64,000 bases of DNA from Neurospora crassa OR74A. Taxonomy: Eukaryota > Ascomycota > Sordariomycetes > Sordariales > Sordariaceae. Of the stretch, positions 47,641 to 58,800 are shown piece by piece (the stretch's first letter is position 1; every line of letters starts with the position of its first letter). The position numbers were made by a program, and so were the translations under genes. The stretch is from assembly GCF_000182925.2 (NCBI RefSeq), contig NC_026502.1:3658001-3722000 (forward strand), written 5' to 3'. Below the pieces are notes generated by a model. It made no database searches. It was not told where the DNA came from and was given only the letters and a program-made list of their open reading frames with translations.

Positions 47641-49480
47641 TAGAAACGAAGTTATTAGTAAGGATTTATAAAAATTAGCGGAGTACGTAAGGGTTAATAA
47701 ATTCGGACGCGGAATTAAATCTAATTAATAGGTATCTATTCCTATCGAATATAAGAATTAATTTAATACCCTATCGTTTTATTAATTTCTTCCTTCGGCC
47801 TATTCCTATATATAGTATAATTACTTATTTTAAAAAATATATAATTCCTATAATATTAAATGGACGAAGCGAATTACTTTTACTATAATTAAATCCCCGG
47901 CTATAGAAATTATCCTTAATTACCCCTAGCTTTATAAGTAGAATTCTAATATTAATTAATAGTAATAATCGTTTTAATTTTATATCGAAGCTAGTAATCT
48001 TGTATTAAATATNNNNNNNNNNNNNNNNNNNNNNNNNNNNNNNNNNNNNNNNNNNNNNNNNNNNNNNNNNNNNNNNNNNNNNNNNNNNNNNNNNNNNNNN
48101 NNNNNNNNNNNNAGGAGACGGACAAAGAATTAGAAAATAGGGGAAAATAGAACTCTATAATATTAATACTAGGTCTACGTCCCGGAATAGATATAGGCTG
48201 AATTATTCTATACTTACTACAATATAGTAATAGCCGGATATTTAGATTAAAAGAAGATATTAAAGTATATTAATTAATTCTACTACTAATTTACTATTAT
48301 AACCAATATCGAATTATACGTTTACAAATATCTAATGTATTAGAAGGTTAAACTTTATAATTACTAACTATATAAATTATTGAAGTTATTACTTATCCCT
48401 ATTATCCCTTAATAAAATATTTCGTACGACTTTATTATTAGAATATTAAAATTATTCAACCTTATATTTAATCGGACCTATAATATAATTTCTATTATTA
48501 TTAACTACTTTATTAAATATACTTTATATATCCCTACGTAGAAAATAATTAACGCCTAATAATTCATATTCCTCTTCTAACGAAATATCTTTTAGCAATT
48601 TAACTTCCTAAATTCTATTATATTAAATAGAGGTAGCTTTTTTATAAATTAATTTTAAAAGATTTATTATAAATTCCTAAATATTTATAAACGCCTTAGT
48701 ATAACTTAATACCCCTAAACGGACAAATAAATAAAAAGGTAAAACTAGAACTTAGAATTGTACCTTTGAATTTTCTATAATATAGAGTAGGTCGATTGGG
48801 TTAAAAAAATTATATTAGTGCAATAGACGTATAATAATTATTTTTATACTATTAATAGAAAGTCCCCTTTAGAACTACTCTTCGGGTATTATCCTTAGGG
48901 ACCGGCGGATTCGGAGCGAAAGCGGAGGATAATCCTTCTAATAGTAATTACTAATTAAATTAATAAATTATTTCGCAAGTAGTTAAAAATTGTAGTAACC
49001 TTAGAGGTTATTAATTAAAGGTATATAAAATAGTATAATAAAGTTCGGAAATTAAAGAGTTCGATATTAGAAGTTAGGTTTTATTTAATATAAAATATAT
49101 TAAATAACGCCGCCCAAACGCTAAATTAATAAATAAATTTTTAGGACCCTTCTAAATTATTAAAATCGTTAGAGAGAAGAAAATAGTATACCAATTCGTA
49201 CTCTCTGTATATTACTAAATCTATTTAATATTCCTTATTATTCTATTAGAATTGTACTATAGGGATTTTATTATAGTAGTACTATAAGGGGAAATTATAA
49301 ATATCGAGGAGGATAATATTTGGTATAAAGTCGAGGCGATTGTAAAGTATTATAAATCCGGCTACTAATGTTAATTTTAAATTAAATAGAAGGGGTATTT
49401 GAATAATAAGAATTTATAGGTTTTATAAAAGGATATAAATTACCCGGACCTTTTTAAGGAATACGAGGTTAGGGAAATAT
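47640..49480 (+). pseudogene. Second gypsy pol fragment, integrase and chromodomain region
   Basis: After the gap at 48013-48112 the plus strand reads as integrase. The core strand is IINYFIKYTLYIPT near 48,493-48,535, and a degraded LNGQINKK corresponds to the TDGQTER box near 48,715-48,740. The C-terminal GPFKIIKIVREKKIVYQF is at about 49,143-49,200, followed by chromodomain-like IWYKVEAIVKYYKSGY near 49,318-49,365. The part left of the gap (47,640-48,012) is AT-rich with weak protein-like frames. The catalytic segments carry stops, so the copy is dead. Confidence 0.72.
48013..48112. other. Assembly gap (100 N) within the gypsy fragment
   Basis: Exactly 100 N. The flanks show no shared sequence and the size is unknown. 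Confidence 0.99.
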
Positions 49481-49560
49481 AGTAGTAGCGTATTAGTGGC
49501 GGGCTAATTATTAGGTTAATAAGGGTTAGTTAAGTAGTAGAAGGAGAATAGTAATTATTT

Positions 49561-49990
49561 AGAAATATAGAGTAGAAATATAAAATATAAATGTAAGTTG
49601 TAAAGTAGAAATATAAAATATAGATGTAAGATGTAAAATGTAGATGTAAAATATAAATATAAAATATAAATATAAAATGTAGAGTAGAAATGTAAAATAT
49701 AAATGTGAATTGTAAAATAAAAATGAAAAACGCGAATATAAGATGTAAAATGCAAATATAAGACGTAGATATAAGATATAGATGTAAGATGTAGAATAGA
49801 AATATAAAATATATATGTAAATTATAAAGTAGAAATGTAAGTAGAAATATAAAATATAAATGTAAGATATAAATATAAGGTATAAAATAGAAATATAAAG
49901 TAGAAATATAAGAGTAGAAATATAGAGTAGAGATATAAAATAGAAATGCGAAAGTAGAAATATAAGGCGGAAATACAAAATAGAAATACT
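49561..49990. repeat. Degenerate A-rich tandem repeat (GAAATATAAAAT-type)
   Basis: About 430 bp of loosely repeated GAAATATAAAAT / AAATGTAAAATATA / AGATGTAAGATGT units of roughly 6-12 bp. The plus strand has almost no C. The opposite strand is therefore open for 184 codons (49559-50113) with a monotonous Tyr/Ile/Leu/Phe/His text. This is repeat-driven, not a gene. It probably derives from a simple A-rich repeat with G-to-A decay. Confidence 0.75.
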
Positions 49991-49999
49991 AAATAGGAT

Positions 50000-50626
50000 A
50001 AGAAATAGGAAAGGAAAGTAATTTAATTTAATATAGGATATTAATAAAACGCTAAGTAGAATATAGCTTGTATTTTCTATTATTGCCCTAAATAAAAAAA
50101 TCCTTAATAGCATTTACTATTATTAATATAGGATTGGAACCTACAACTTTAGGAGGAATATTCCCGCGTACTATTATATTTATTAATAATATTCGTAGAT
50201 ACTACTTTATACTATCTATTTATAGTCCTCCCTTATAAATTCTAATAATTTGTTTAATTTCCTATTTATAAACGCTAACCTCCTATTAACCGTTTAATAC
50301 TAAGGACCTTAATTATAATTAGGGGAGGGGGTAATACGAATAGGAAAGTTCGGTATAGAAATATTTATAGGAGAACTATTATTACTAATAATAGAATTAT
50401 TAATAGGGGCTACTAGATTAATATTAATATTAGTATCGCTAATACTATAATAGTTAAATTTTAAATAACCTTTATAATCGAAATTCTTAATTCGGAATAT
50501 ATTAAATAATATTATAGGGAGATTATTATTAATAAAATATATTTATATTGTAGCCTAAAATACCGCTGCGGACCGATATAATTAATATAAAAAGGGGGTA
50601 GGTAGGGGGCTACTAATATTAGTAAG
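50000..50626. other. Unassigned AT-rich sequence
   Basis: No recognisable domain, RNA gene or paired repeat. Short stretches such as GGGGGAGGGGG-like runs near 50,320 are GC-richer, but I see no gene. Confidence 0.4.
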
Positions 50627-50696
50627 GCGTATAATTTCAATTACTATATCCTATATATTATTCTAGAAATTACAAATACCGTAGGGGATTTTGGGT
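50627..50696. repeat. 70-bp sequence duplicated across the following gap (left copy)
   Basis: Identical to 50797-50866. It ends exactly at the first N, and the other copy begins exactly at the last N. Confidence 0.97.
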
Positions 50697-50796
50697 NNNN
50701 NNNNNNNNNNNNNNNNNNNNNNNNNNNNNNNNNNNNNNNNNNNNNNNNNNNNNNNNNNNNNNNNNNNNNNNNNNNNNNNNNNNNNNNNNNNNNNNN
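50697..50796. other. Assembly gap (100 N), probably false
   Basis: The 70 bp before the gap and the 70 bp after it are identical. This is what two overlapping contigs joined without merging would leave. The true sequence is likely continuous, with one 70-bp copy and no missing bases. Confidence 0.97.
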
Positions 50797-50866
50797 GCGT
50801 ATAATTTCAATTACTATATCCTATATATTATTCTAGAAATTACAAATACCGTAGGGGATTTTGGGT
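50797..50866. repeat. 70-bp sequence duplicated across the gap (right copy)
   Basis: Identical to 50627-50696, then continues ATGTAGCGGCGTAGCG. Confidence 0.97.
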
Positions 50867-50930
50867 ATGTAGCGGCGTAGCGATAGCGAATATTGCGATT
50901 TCTCGTTGAATTTTGGAAGGAGAAGACGTT

Positions 50931-50933
<3 letters not shown>

Positions 50934-50969
<36 letters not shown>
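50934..50969. repeat. A36 homopolymer
   Basis: Thirty-six consecutive A on the plus strand. It could be a retroposon poly-A tail or simple slippage, but no LINE or SINE body is evident upstream. Confidence 0.95.
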
Positions 50970-50971
<2 letters not shown>

Positions 50972-51930
50972 TTAGAGAGATAATAAAGGGAAGATAGTGT
51001 ACTTTTAATTTAGTAAGTGTTTGTACTAATTAAATAGAGTATTTCGTATAGGTTTAGGGTTAAAACGCTAGTAAACGTTTAAATTAAAGTAATACTATAT
51101 TCTAAATAGGCGAGGGGGCGGATATTATTAAAAGATAGGAGAGGAGTAATTAATTAAAAGTTAGTTATAGGTATAAGGCGAAAGGAAAAAGAGGATAGAG
51201 TAAAAAGAAAGAAAATAGGGAAGAAAAGCGAATATACTAATTAGATTTATAAAGAAAATAGGGATTAATATATAAATATATAATAGAAATACGTACGTCT
51301 ATAATAGGAGCCGGCTTAAGTAAAGGGGTAATTAAGGTAGTTATAGAGTTAGGGGAGGGGGTAATAAATATAATTATAAAAGTAAGGATAGGAAGAAGAA
51401 GAAAGGAGAAGTAAAGAAGGTAAGTAGAAGGGACGTTATATAAATAAGGGAAGAGGTCCTTATATAAATATAAATTAAAGTAAATAAATATAATTTTAAA
51501 TAAACGAATATAAAATAATGTAAGGTAAAAAAAGTATTAGGTAGTTATATAGGTAGTAGGAGGGGGTAAACAGAAGGATAAAACGAAGGCGATAGTTAAA
51601 AAGGGAAGGATAAGACGAATAAATAGTAGCGGCGGTTATAAAAAAATAGGAAAGAAAAACAAAAAATAAGAAGGTACGTAACTCAAATTATAATAAGGAG
51701 AGCGGGGGTAGTGGTTAGGAATTATACTATTAGAATAAAAGGAATAATACGAAGAACGAAATAAAGGTAATAGAAAGGTAATTAAAAAGGAATAATATAA
51801 GTAGGGGAGGTTTATAGAGGAAGTAATATATAAAATTATAGGAGGCGAAGGAAGGAAATAAAAGTCCTAAGGACGGAATTTATAGGGAGGAGGATTATAT
51901 TTAAGTATTATAGTAGGTTATAATAAATAC
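50970..51930. other. Purine-biased, pyrimidine-poor plus strand stretch
   Basis: Nearly 1 kb in which the plus strand is dominated by A and G with very little C. The translations are Lys/Arg/Gly-rich but interrupted and unrecognisable. I see no gene. Confidence 0.55.
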
Positions 51931-52216
51931 GAATAATAGAGAATAACCTACAAAAGGAGCCTCGGGATTCAATTATATAAGTATTATACAATAGGCGTAA
52001 ATAATAGAAGGTACCCTATAAAAATATTAAACTACGCTATAAGTATAAATAATAGAGAGTATCTAATAAGAGGAACTATAGAGTGTAATTATATTAGTAT
52101 CCTAAAGTATTTATTAATATTTTTAAATTTGGTATAGTACTCTTTATTAAGTAAAATAAAATTTACTACCTCGTATACTTATAGGATAATAGTTATAGTA
52201 ATAGTCAGGAACCCGG
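51931..52216. other. Unassigned RIP-affected sequence
   Basis: AT-rich with repeated TAAATAATAGA-like motifs near 51,998 and 52,043. No gene recognised. Confidence 0.35.
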
Positions 52217-52488
52217 CTAACTTTTTAAATTTAATAACGGTTTTATATCCGTATTTAAAGTTCATAAAAATAAATATTATAATATTAATATTCTAGCGGG
52301 CAGAATATTAAACGTTTAAATTTAATACTTATTTTGTATTTACATTAAAATTTATAAAAATAAATATTATAATACTAATATACTAATAGGCGGAATACTA
52401 ACTTTTTAAGTTTAATATTAATTTTATATTTATATTTAGAATTTATAAGAATAGATAATATAATACTAATATTCTAGTAAATAATTCG
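52217..52488. repeat. Three tandem copies of a 90-bp repeat
   Basis: Units start CTAACTTTTTAAATT (52217), TTAAACGTTTAAATT (52308) and CTAACTTTTTAAGTT (52398). Each contains TTTATAARAATARATATAT-like and CTAATATNCTAR segments, and units end near GGCGGAATA. The copies differ mainly by transitions. Confidence 0.8.
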
Positions 52489-54430
52489 CTAGTAGTAAAA
52501 CGGCTATAATCCGGAATACAACGTCGGTAGCTATAGTAAGTAACGCCTAACAACGCTACAATATACCGGCATTTATTATAGAAGTTCTGAAGATGGAACT
52601 TATAAAGGGGGAAATCGTATTAGGAGGCTAAGAATTCGTATATAGAAGTACCTTAGTAGTTACTACTCTCCTTCGTTACCTGAAGTGTAGGATTATTAAT
52701 AATAATGCCTATATTGGGTCGGACTCGCAGGAAGGATAATCTAGCACTGCGCTAAAGCGCTAGACTAGTACGAGGCTCTATAATACTCGTTAGTAAATAA
52801 ATAGAGTTTATATAAGTATAAAAGAGGTTTAATGGAGTGTAATTTATTATAGTCGGTAGCTATCAATACATCTTTAGATTAACCCCTAATTTACTGTCCC
52901 TTACGTATAGCCACGACCGTAGTCACCTCAGCCTACCTTTCGCCTACGTTCCTAATATATACCTATTTACTTATATCTTTAATATTAAAATTATAATAGG
53001 TTATACTCTTATTTATAACATAGTATATTTAATACTTAATAACTTTATTATAATTCTTATATTTATAATTAAAATTATATACCTATACTTATACTAACTC
53101 CTAATACATAGTACTACATAGCTTTACCCCCGTACACTCCTCTCACTACCAGTCCTCCTCTAGATTCTTCTCAATTTTTATTAATATAATATTTATTATA
53201 ACGTATTTAAACTTTTTAGTACCGGTTAGAATTTATAACTTTTATAACAATAGTATATTAATTATTTATAGGGTTAGGGTAATAAAAGGATTAATTAAAC
53301 TATAAGAGGGGGTAGGAGTAGAAAGTATATTACTATAGGAGGATAGAGTAGCGGGGATTTTATTAGTAGGCGGATTAGTTAATCGAAATTTAAGTAATAT
53401 AGTAAAATAATAGTATTAGCTAATATAGTAGGAATATAATTTTATAACAATCTTATACTTAATATTATTATATTTATTATAAAAATCCTTCTTAGGAATA
53501 GTTTTATTATATATAATAACCCGGGCGCGGTAATTATTATAAGTAGTAGCGATATATATAATATTATATAAAGAGACTAATTATTTTATCCTTACGGCTA
53601 TATTATTACTAATAATATCTTCTATATAACTTTACTATATATATAGGATTTCGCTAAATAGTATCGTCCTAAACTACTACTTATAAAGCTCGCTATTATT
53701 TTACTTAATTTTAACCTCTCTAAATAAACTACGTTCTTCGATAGTAGGTAGTTTAGTACGGCTAGTAGTAATATATGAACTAATTATATTAAATTAAATT
53801 TATATTAAATTAGAGTATTTAGGACGTAGTAGTAATAGTATTATAATAATTAGTTTACGGACGGCGTAGGGTTGGGCTAATAGTACCGAAGTAATTAATT
53901 TAATTAGAGAAGCTACTTTACTATTATTATTACCTAATAAATAAAATAAAATATCGAAAGCCTACTTCTTAAGAGTAAAGCGGACGGAGAATTATTATTC
54001 AACTTTATTATTATCGCTAAAGTCCTCTTTACTACTAGAAATTTTAATAGGTATTATAAGTTTAGGGGGGAACAATAGCGGCTCTAGGACTAGGATTGGG
54101 ACTAACTTTGGTTCTAGTGCGGTAGCCTTCCCCTTTTTAACAACGGTTTTTTTAACAGCGGTTTTAATAGGAATAACTTTCTTCTTAAGTAGAATAGTCT
54201 TAAGGATAATTTTAATAAATTATTCGGTTTTACAACTTTTCTTTCTAAGGTAAAATAAAATACGTTATAGAATTATTAGCTAAAATCTTCCTAATTTTAA
54301 TCTTCGTCGAAGTAGACTACTAACGCGCTACTTTAAGTATAAGATTACTTTACGCCGGCGGGTTTTAAATTAAAGATTATTTTAGGAGGTATTATTGCAA
54401 TGGATTTAATTGATTACTAGTGTTGTAATT
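52489..54430. other. RIP-degraded edge of the transposon block
   Basis: No intact gene. On the minus strand about 54,020-54,290 reads as a basic Lys/Thr/Val-rich segment (VIPIKTAVKKTVVKKGK). It is followed by a Leu/Pro-rich part and preceded by ALVVYFDED near 54,295-54,325. This may be a relic of a DNA-binding or transposon protein. A GC-richer patch at 52,700-52,790 contains GCGCTAAAGCGC. Nothing else is recognised. Confidence 0.4.
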
Positions 54431-54516
54431 ACTTTGTACGTTGAAATAGCTTCAAATTAATATAGAAATTATTGTGAAATGATGAATTTTAACGAAGTTG
54501 TACAATATAGAAGTGC

Positions 54517-54546
54517 GGTGTGTGTGTGTGTGCACGCACACACACC
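54517..54546. repeat. Palindromic GT/AC microsatellite at the RIP boundary
   Basis: (GT)n running into CACGCACACACAC forms an inverted repeat (GGTGTGTG...CACACACC) that can fold on itself. It lies between the AT-rich block and the normal-composition gene region. Small ATG frames on both strands that run through it are repeat artefacts. Confidence 0.85.
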
Positions 54547-54549
54547 TCT

Positions 54550-55862
54550 TGCCAAGACTGCACAGGCGATTGAGTGTGGGAATGTTTGACATTACAGTGA
54601 ATGGATGTTCCGGCTTGTTCCTTCCATCCCAACTTCCGGTCGTTGCATCTTTCACGAAGCGATCAGGCTCCGAGCCTCATCGACACCATCACCACCACCG
54701 GTGTTCACGGCTTCACTCACCATCTGGAAATTGCAATTGGATCCTTCTGTGCCTCGGACATGTTTCCCTTTTTGAGCCTCCCCCCTCAGCACAAGCACAA
54801 GATACTTCAGTTACTAGAGGACGTCACCAGCTTGCGCCGCTTACCAGGTAACATCCGCAACACCGCCTCCGCTGTCAGCCAACATCCAGCTGTCCCACGT
54901 CGACCCCAGCTCGCAAATTGCTAGTTTCTGTTGGGCGGCTGTGTTTTTTTGGACGACCTTATGGTGTCTCAACACCACGCATATCCGTCATTCCATCCCG
55001 TCTCGCCAGTCAACCCTTCGTCCCCTCACTTTCCCTCTCTCACCGGCTTCCAATGATCACCCAATGCCTGGCCGTGCTCGGTCGACCGCGACCTATCTCG
55101 ACCTCTTTTGCCCTCGCACCATTTCACCCTACCCGCCCCGTACCACATCCATCTCATTTCACAGTTCATGTCAGGACGGGAAACCATCACACCTTCAGTT
55201 GGGTGTAACCGCAGGGATCACAGTGTTTCACACCCTGATGCGTAAGGGTCTTTTTCTTCTGTTGCGCAGAGTCTCAAGTCCTCTCCTGCACTGATCGACA
55301 AATCTCCTTCCTCCTCTTTCCGTGGTATCTCAAGGGAATATCGAGGGTCATGATGGGGTTGCCTCCGGGCCAGCCCATGGAATATTAGGGGGCTTGATGT
55401 CGTGCAACATCGACTGGGCTTCAAGTTGTCAGCACACAGTACTTCTGCAACCCCGCTCTTCAGCTTTTCGAATATGGCCTCGCTCCAGCTTGAAGGTTGC
55501 CTTTCCGGTCCCATGCATTACTACCTGGTATTTTCTCGTCTTATTATTCGTCGCCTTCTCTTCAGCGAACTTTCAATATCACCGGGGGCAAATTGATCAC
55601 GATCATGTCGAGCACCTTACTATCACATCTAGCCATTGTAAGTAAGGCAGAAGTACATACCTGTCGGGACATATCTATTTCCTCGACGCTTCAGCGAGAA
55701 AGCCATTTGGACTACCCAACTTCTTCCCCCTTCAGGCACCTAGCCGTACTCAGTCAGGTCTTTACCTGTCATTGTTGTTTTCTTTGCTACTGTCGTACTA
55801 TTGTGGAGCATCTTTGCAGAAATCCAACCTACCTCTACCGATGAACTCACCATCCCCTCATC
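54550..55862. promoter_or_regulatory. Upstream region of the first CorA-like gene, no convincing gene
   Basis: Ordinary base composition with pyrimidine-rich tracts (for example CCCTCACTTTCCCTCTCTC at about 55,023-55,041), typical of fungal promoters and 5' leaders. Several ATG frames of 80-117 codons overlap on both strands, but none shows a recognisable domain or a matching frame in the paralogue. One plus frame (54601-54924) contains FPFLSLPPQHKHKIL, faintly like an F-box start. I do not call it. Confidence 0.4.
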
Positions 55863-58800
55863 ATGCGACAAATTGCTCGAGCCTTTGTGGATGCCTGTAG
55901 TCCTCGAAACCTCACGCACCACGATCCGGAAGATGAACCTACCAGTTGTCTTTCCACAGAACCTCATGACACCACCGTCGAAGATGCTGTCCAACACTAC
56001 TTTGGATGCATCCAGATACGCGATCGAGCCGAATTCCTGAAGTGCAGTCACCCGCATTGGGAGCACGAACGAAAGGTTCAATATGGCAAATTCTACGCGG
56101 AACTCACAAAGACCATGGAAAAATTCCCTGTTACCCACGGCAACGACAAATGGGAGAACCACTTGAAGACCGCCCAAGAGAAGCTCAAAACAGCGGGTCA
56201 TGCTGTTCCTAATGGCGAACCCCTCACGATCGAGTCTGTCTCCGAGGCAAGAGCCAATGAGTGGCTTGAAAAAAGAATGGGGAGTGTGGCTATTGCTATC
56301 GAGGCTCAATACAAGCGGATACAGATCTTGCGAACCGTGCTCAGCAAGACTCCAGCCAGCCAATCCAGGCTCTTCTCAGACCAGCAGCCAAAGGTCGAGG
56401 ATATGGATAGTGTTGTAAAACAGCTAGGGGACAGTCGTGACGAGTGGAAGAGGTCAGATCGCTTCAAAGAAGGGATTAAATGGGTGCGTCAATGGAGAAC
56501 AGAGATGAAGGATGGAAGTGAAGATGATGACAACAACGGATCTGACGAGCCTGGACGAGAGGAAGTCAAAGAACTTGCGAAAAAGCAACGCACAAAGAAA
56601 AACACACAATCAGAGAACGGCGGTCAATCCAATCAGAATTCCAGCAACATAATGGCAGAAGACAACGAGAAGGACTGTACCGAATATCACCTTGAGCGAG
56701 ATGTCAATGCCTACCTTATTCAGTTCAGCACCGAACACGACACAGACAGGCCGAGTCAAGATCCCGAATCTTTCCTGACGCCGATTGACGAACCGTTGAC
56801 TGATGGGCGCTTCAAGGGCACTTTCCCAGACCAGCGCATATCCATGAGCTTCCTCCTCGATAATGGAGTTACTTGTGAACCGAAAACCACCGATAACCCT
56901 GAATTGAGCACCCATGATCCGGGAGGCGATTGGAATATCCTGTCAAGAAACCGATGCACGAGTGAGAGTGGTTCAGGGCCGCCAAAAAGGATCCGATACT
57001 TCCACATCCCATCAAATAATATGGCAGTATGTAACCTTTTTACTATTCTTTATCTTCGTTGCTGGCTACTGACTGACATAACTCGTTGTACTTTAGTGGG
57101 TGGAGGTAAGCTCTTGACAACTGCCCAAAACATATTTTCAGGCTCACTGATCATACGATCACAGAAAGCGATTGCCAACTACTACGAAACCAAAACTCTA
57201 GATCTCAATCGCAAACTCAGGCATCAGAAAGTGCAGACCCCAACGCATATGCTCTTGAGCCCTCAATATTGGCGAGGTCAGCAACAAGGGACTCGAAGCG
57301 GTGTAGTGCACGCAAGACACATGCGATCTCTCTGCGAGGTAGTGTCAACCGAGACCACCGAGATCGAGAAGCATCCAAAGAACATTGTTCTCTTTGTATG
57401 TCAATGACACTGATGATTCACACATTCTTCAACAAAGATGGCGCTGACAGTCTTCTAAATTGTAGATGCCATATCTCCATTGGGAAACGGACCGTAGGAG
57501 GGAGACTATTTCCAGGCTGATCGATATTGAATCCGACAAGTTCCGACAAAAACAAAGGAAAGAAAAGCAAGACAAGAAGAAGACTCGACAGGAAGAGAGA
57601 GCGAAGCTCACCAATCTCTCAAAGTTTGACATTCAGAGAAGGAACATGAAACATCGTGAAGAGGGTGGTGGAGATCCCGAGAACCAAAATAAGCTACTTC
57701 AAACCGCTGACCTGGCACTTCACCAATTCTTCAGGCCTCGCCGTCGCCGGCAAGTTCGACGCAGTGAGAGGCCTTATGTCGATGATTATGGTCGCCTGAG
57801 AGTTATGAGCGCGCTTGGTCAGTATCTTGTGGATGCTGCTCGTCTTTATGAGGCGATGTCAACGTTCAGGGACCAGAGAATGCTGGAGAAGTTTCTTTTT
57901 CACGACCCTCCACTCCACCCGCGTCGTACATTGGATCAGTCTCACTACTGGACACAAAGAAATACTAAGGCTTTAGATAGAGATCAGGTCGTCTACCGAG
58001 ATACGAAAGTTTCTGATTGTATGCACAGGTTCCTGGTGATAGAGCAGCCACGGCACTCTTCTAGAACTGAACGCCACAACTATTCCCAACAAAGCTTGAA
58101 TCAAGCAATAAGTGAAGAGCTGGCGGATGAACAGGCAGATGAAGGTACAGTTCGATCTCATGCTGCCAAGGATGATGTTTCGCCGCTTATGAGGTGGACC
58201 CATCATACTGCGACAAACGATGAGCAAGGCTGCGACCAGTGCAAGAGCGACAATAAGAAAGTTCCACAGCTCGTCATGGTTGATCAGCTATGGATGTGGG
58301 TTCTCGACGAGCACACAATTATCACCTCGTTCCCGGAGCGATATGGAAGCAACATGCACGATCTGTCGGGAGTACACCGATCGATACGGGTCCGTCTGCA
58401 GTCTTTCCGCAGACGCCAAGTCAGATCGGTCTTTGATCTAGCGCTCATCGTTCTGGACGAATGCTCCAACGCGTTGTTCGTTCAGACGTCAGGTGATGTG
58501 AGCTACATTACACTATCCTGAAGCGACACCTACAGAGGGAAGCTGACAGAAACTCTTTGCAGGAGGGCCAACCACAAGTAATGAACATTTTTTCTGAAGC
58601 TATTGGGCGAATTGTACGTATTACCTGGCTTGTTTGTGTTACCATACCCTGCGCTGACTGCTCGAATCTAGACACAGCTACAAAAAATTGCATCCCAGCA
58701 TGTCTGGTATTGGATGAAAGAGGCCTTCTATATGTATCGAACTGGGTCAGTAAGGCTGGCCAAGCTGGAGGCATCCTTACTTGACATGAATACTGAAAGT

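Noticed and set aside
49559-50113. 184-codon minus-strand ORF, the longest in the AT-rich part
   Set aside because: It follows an A-rich tandem repeat and has a monotonous Tyr/Ile/Leu/Phe composition, with no start context or domain.
54601-54924. 107-codon plus ORF with an FPFLSLPP segment suggestive of an F-box protein
   Set aside because: It is too short and lacks the rest of the domain. Overlapping frames of similar length exist, and there is no paralogue support.
55740-56363. 207-codon minus-strand ORF
   Set aside because: It overlaps the start of the CorA-like exon on the opposite strand. The plus-strand frame is conserved in copy B, so this is its shadow.
57106-57164. Alternative acceptor TTTTCAG at about 57141 for the intron after the microexon
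   Set aside because: It would add residues not present in copy B and break the WVE-KxIANYY match. The acceptor at 57164 aligns exactly.
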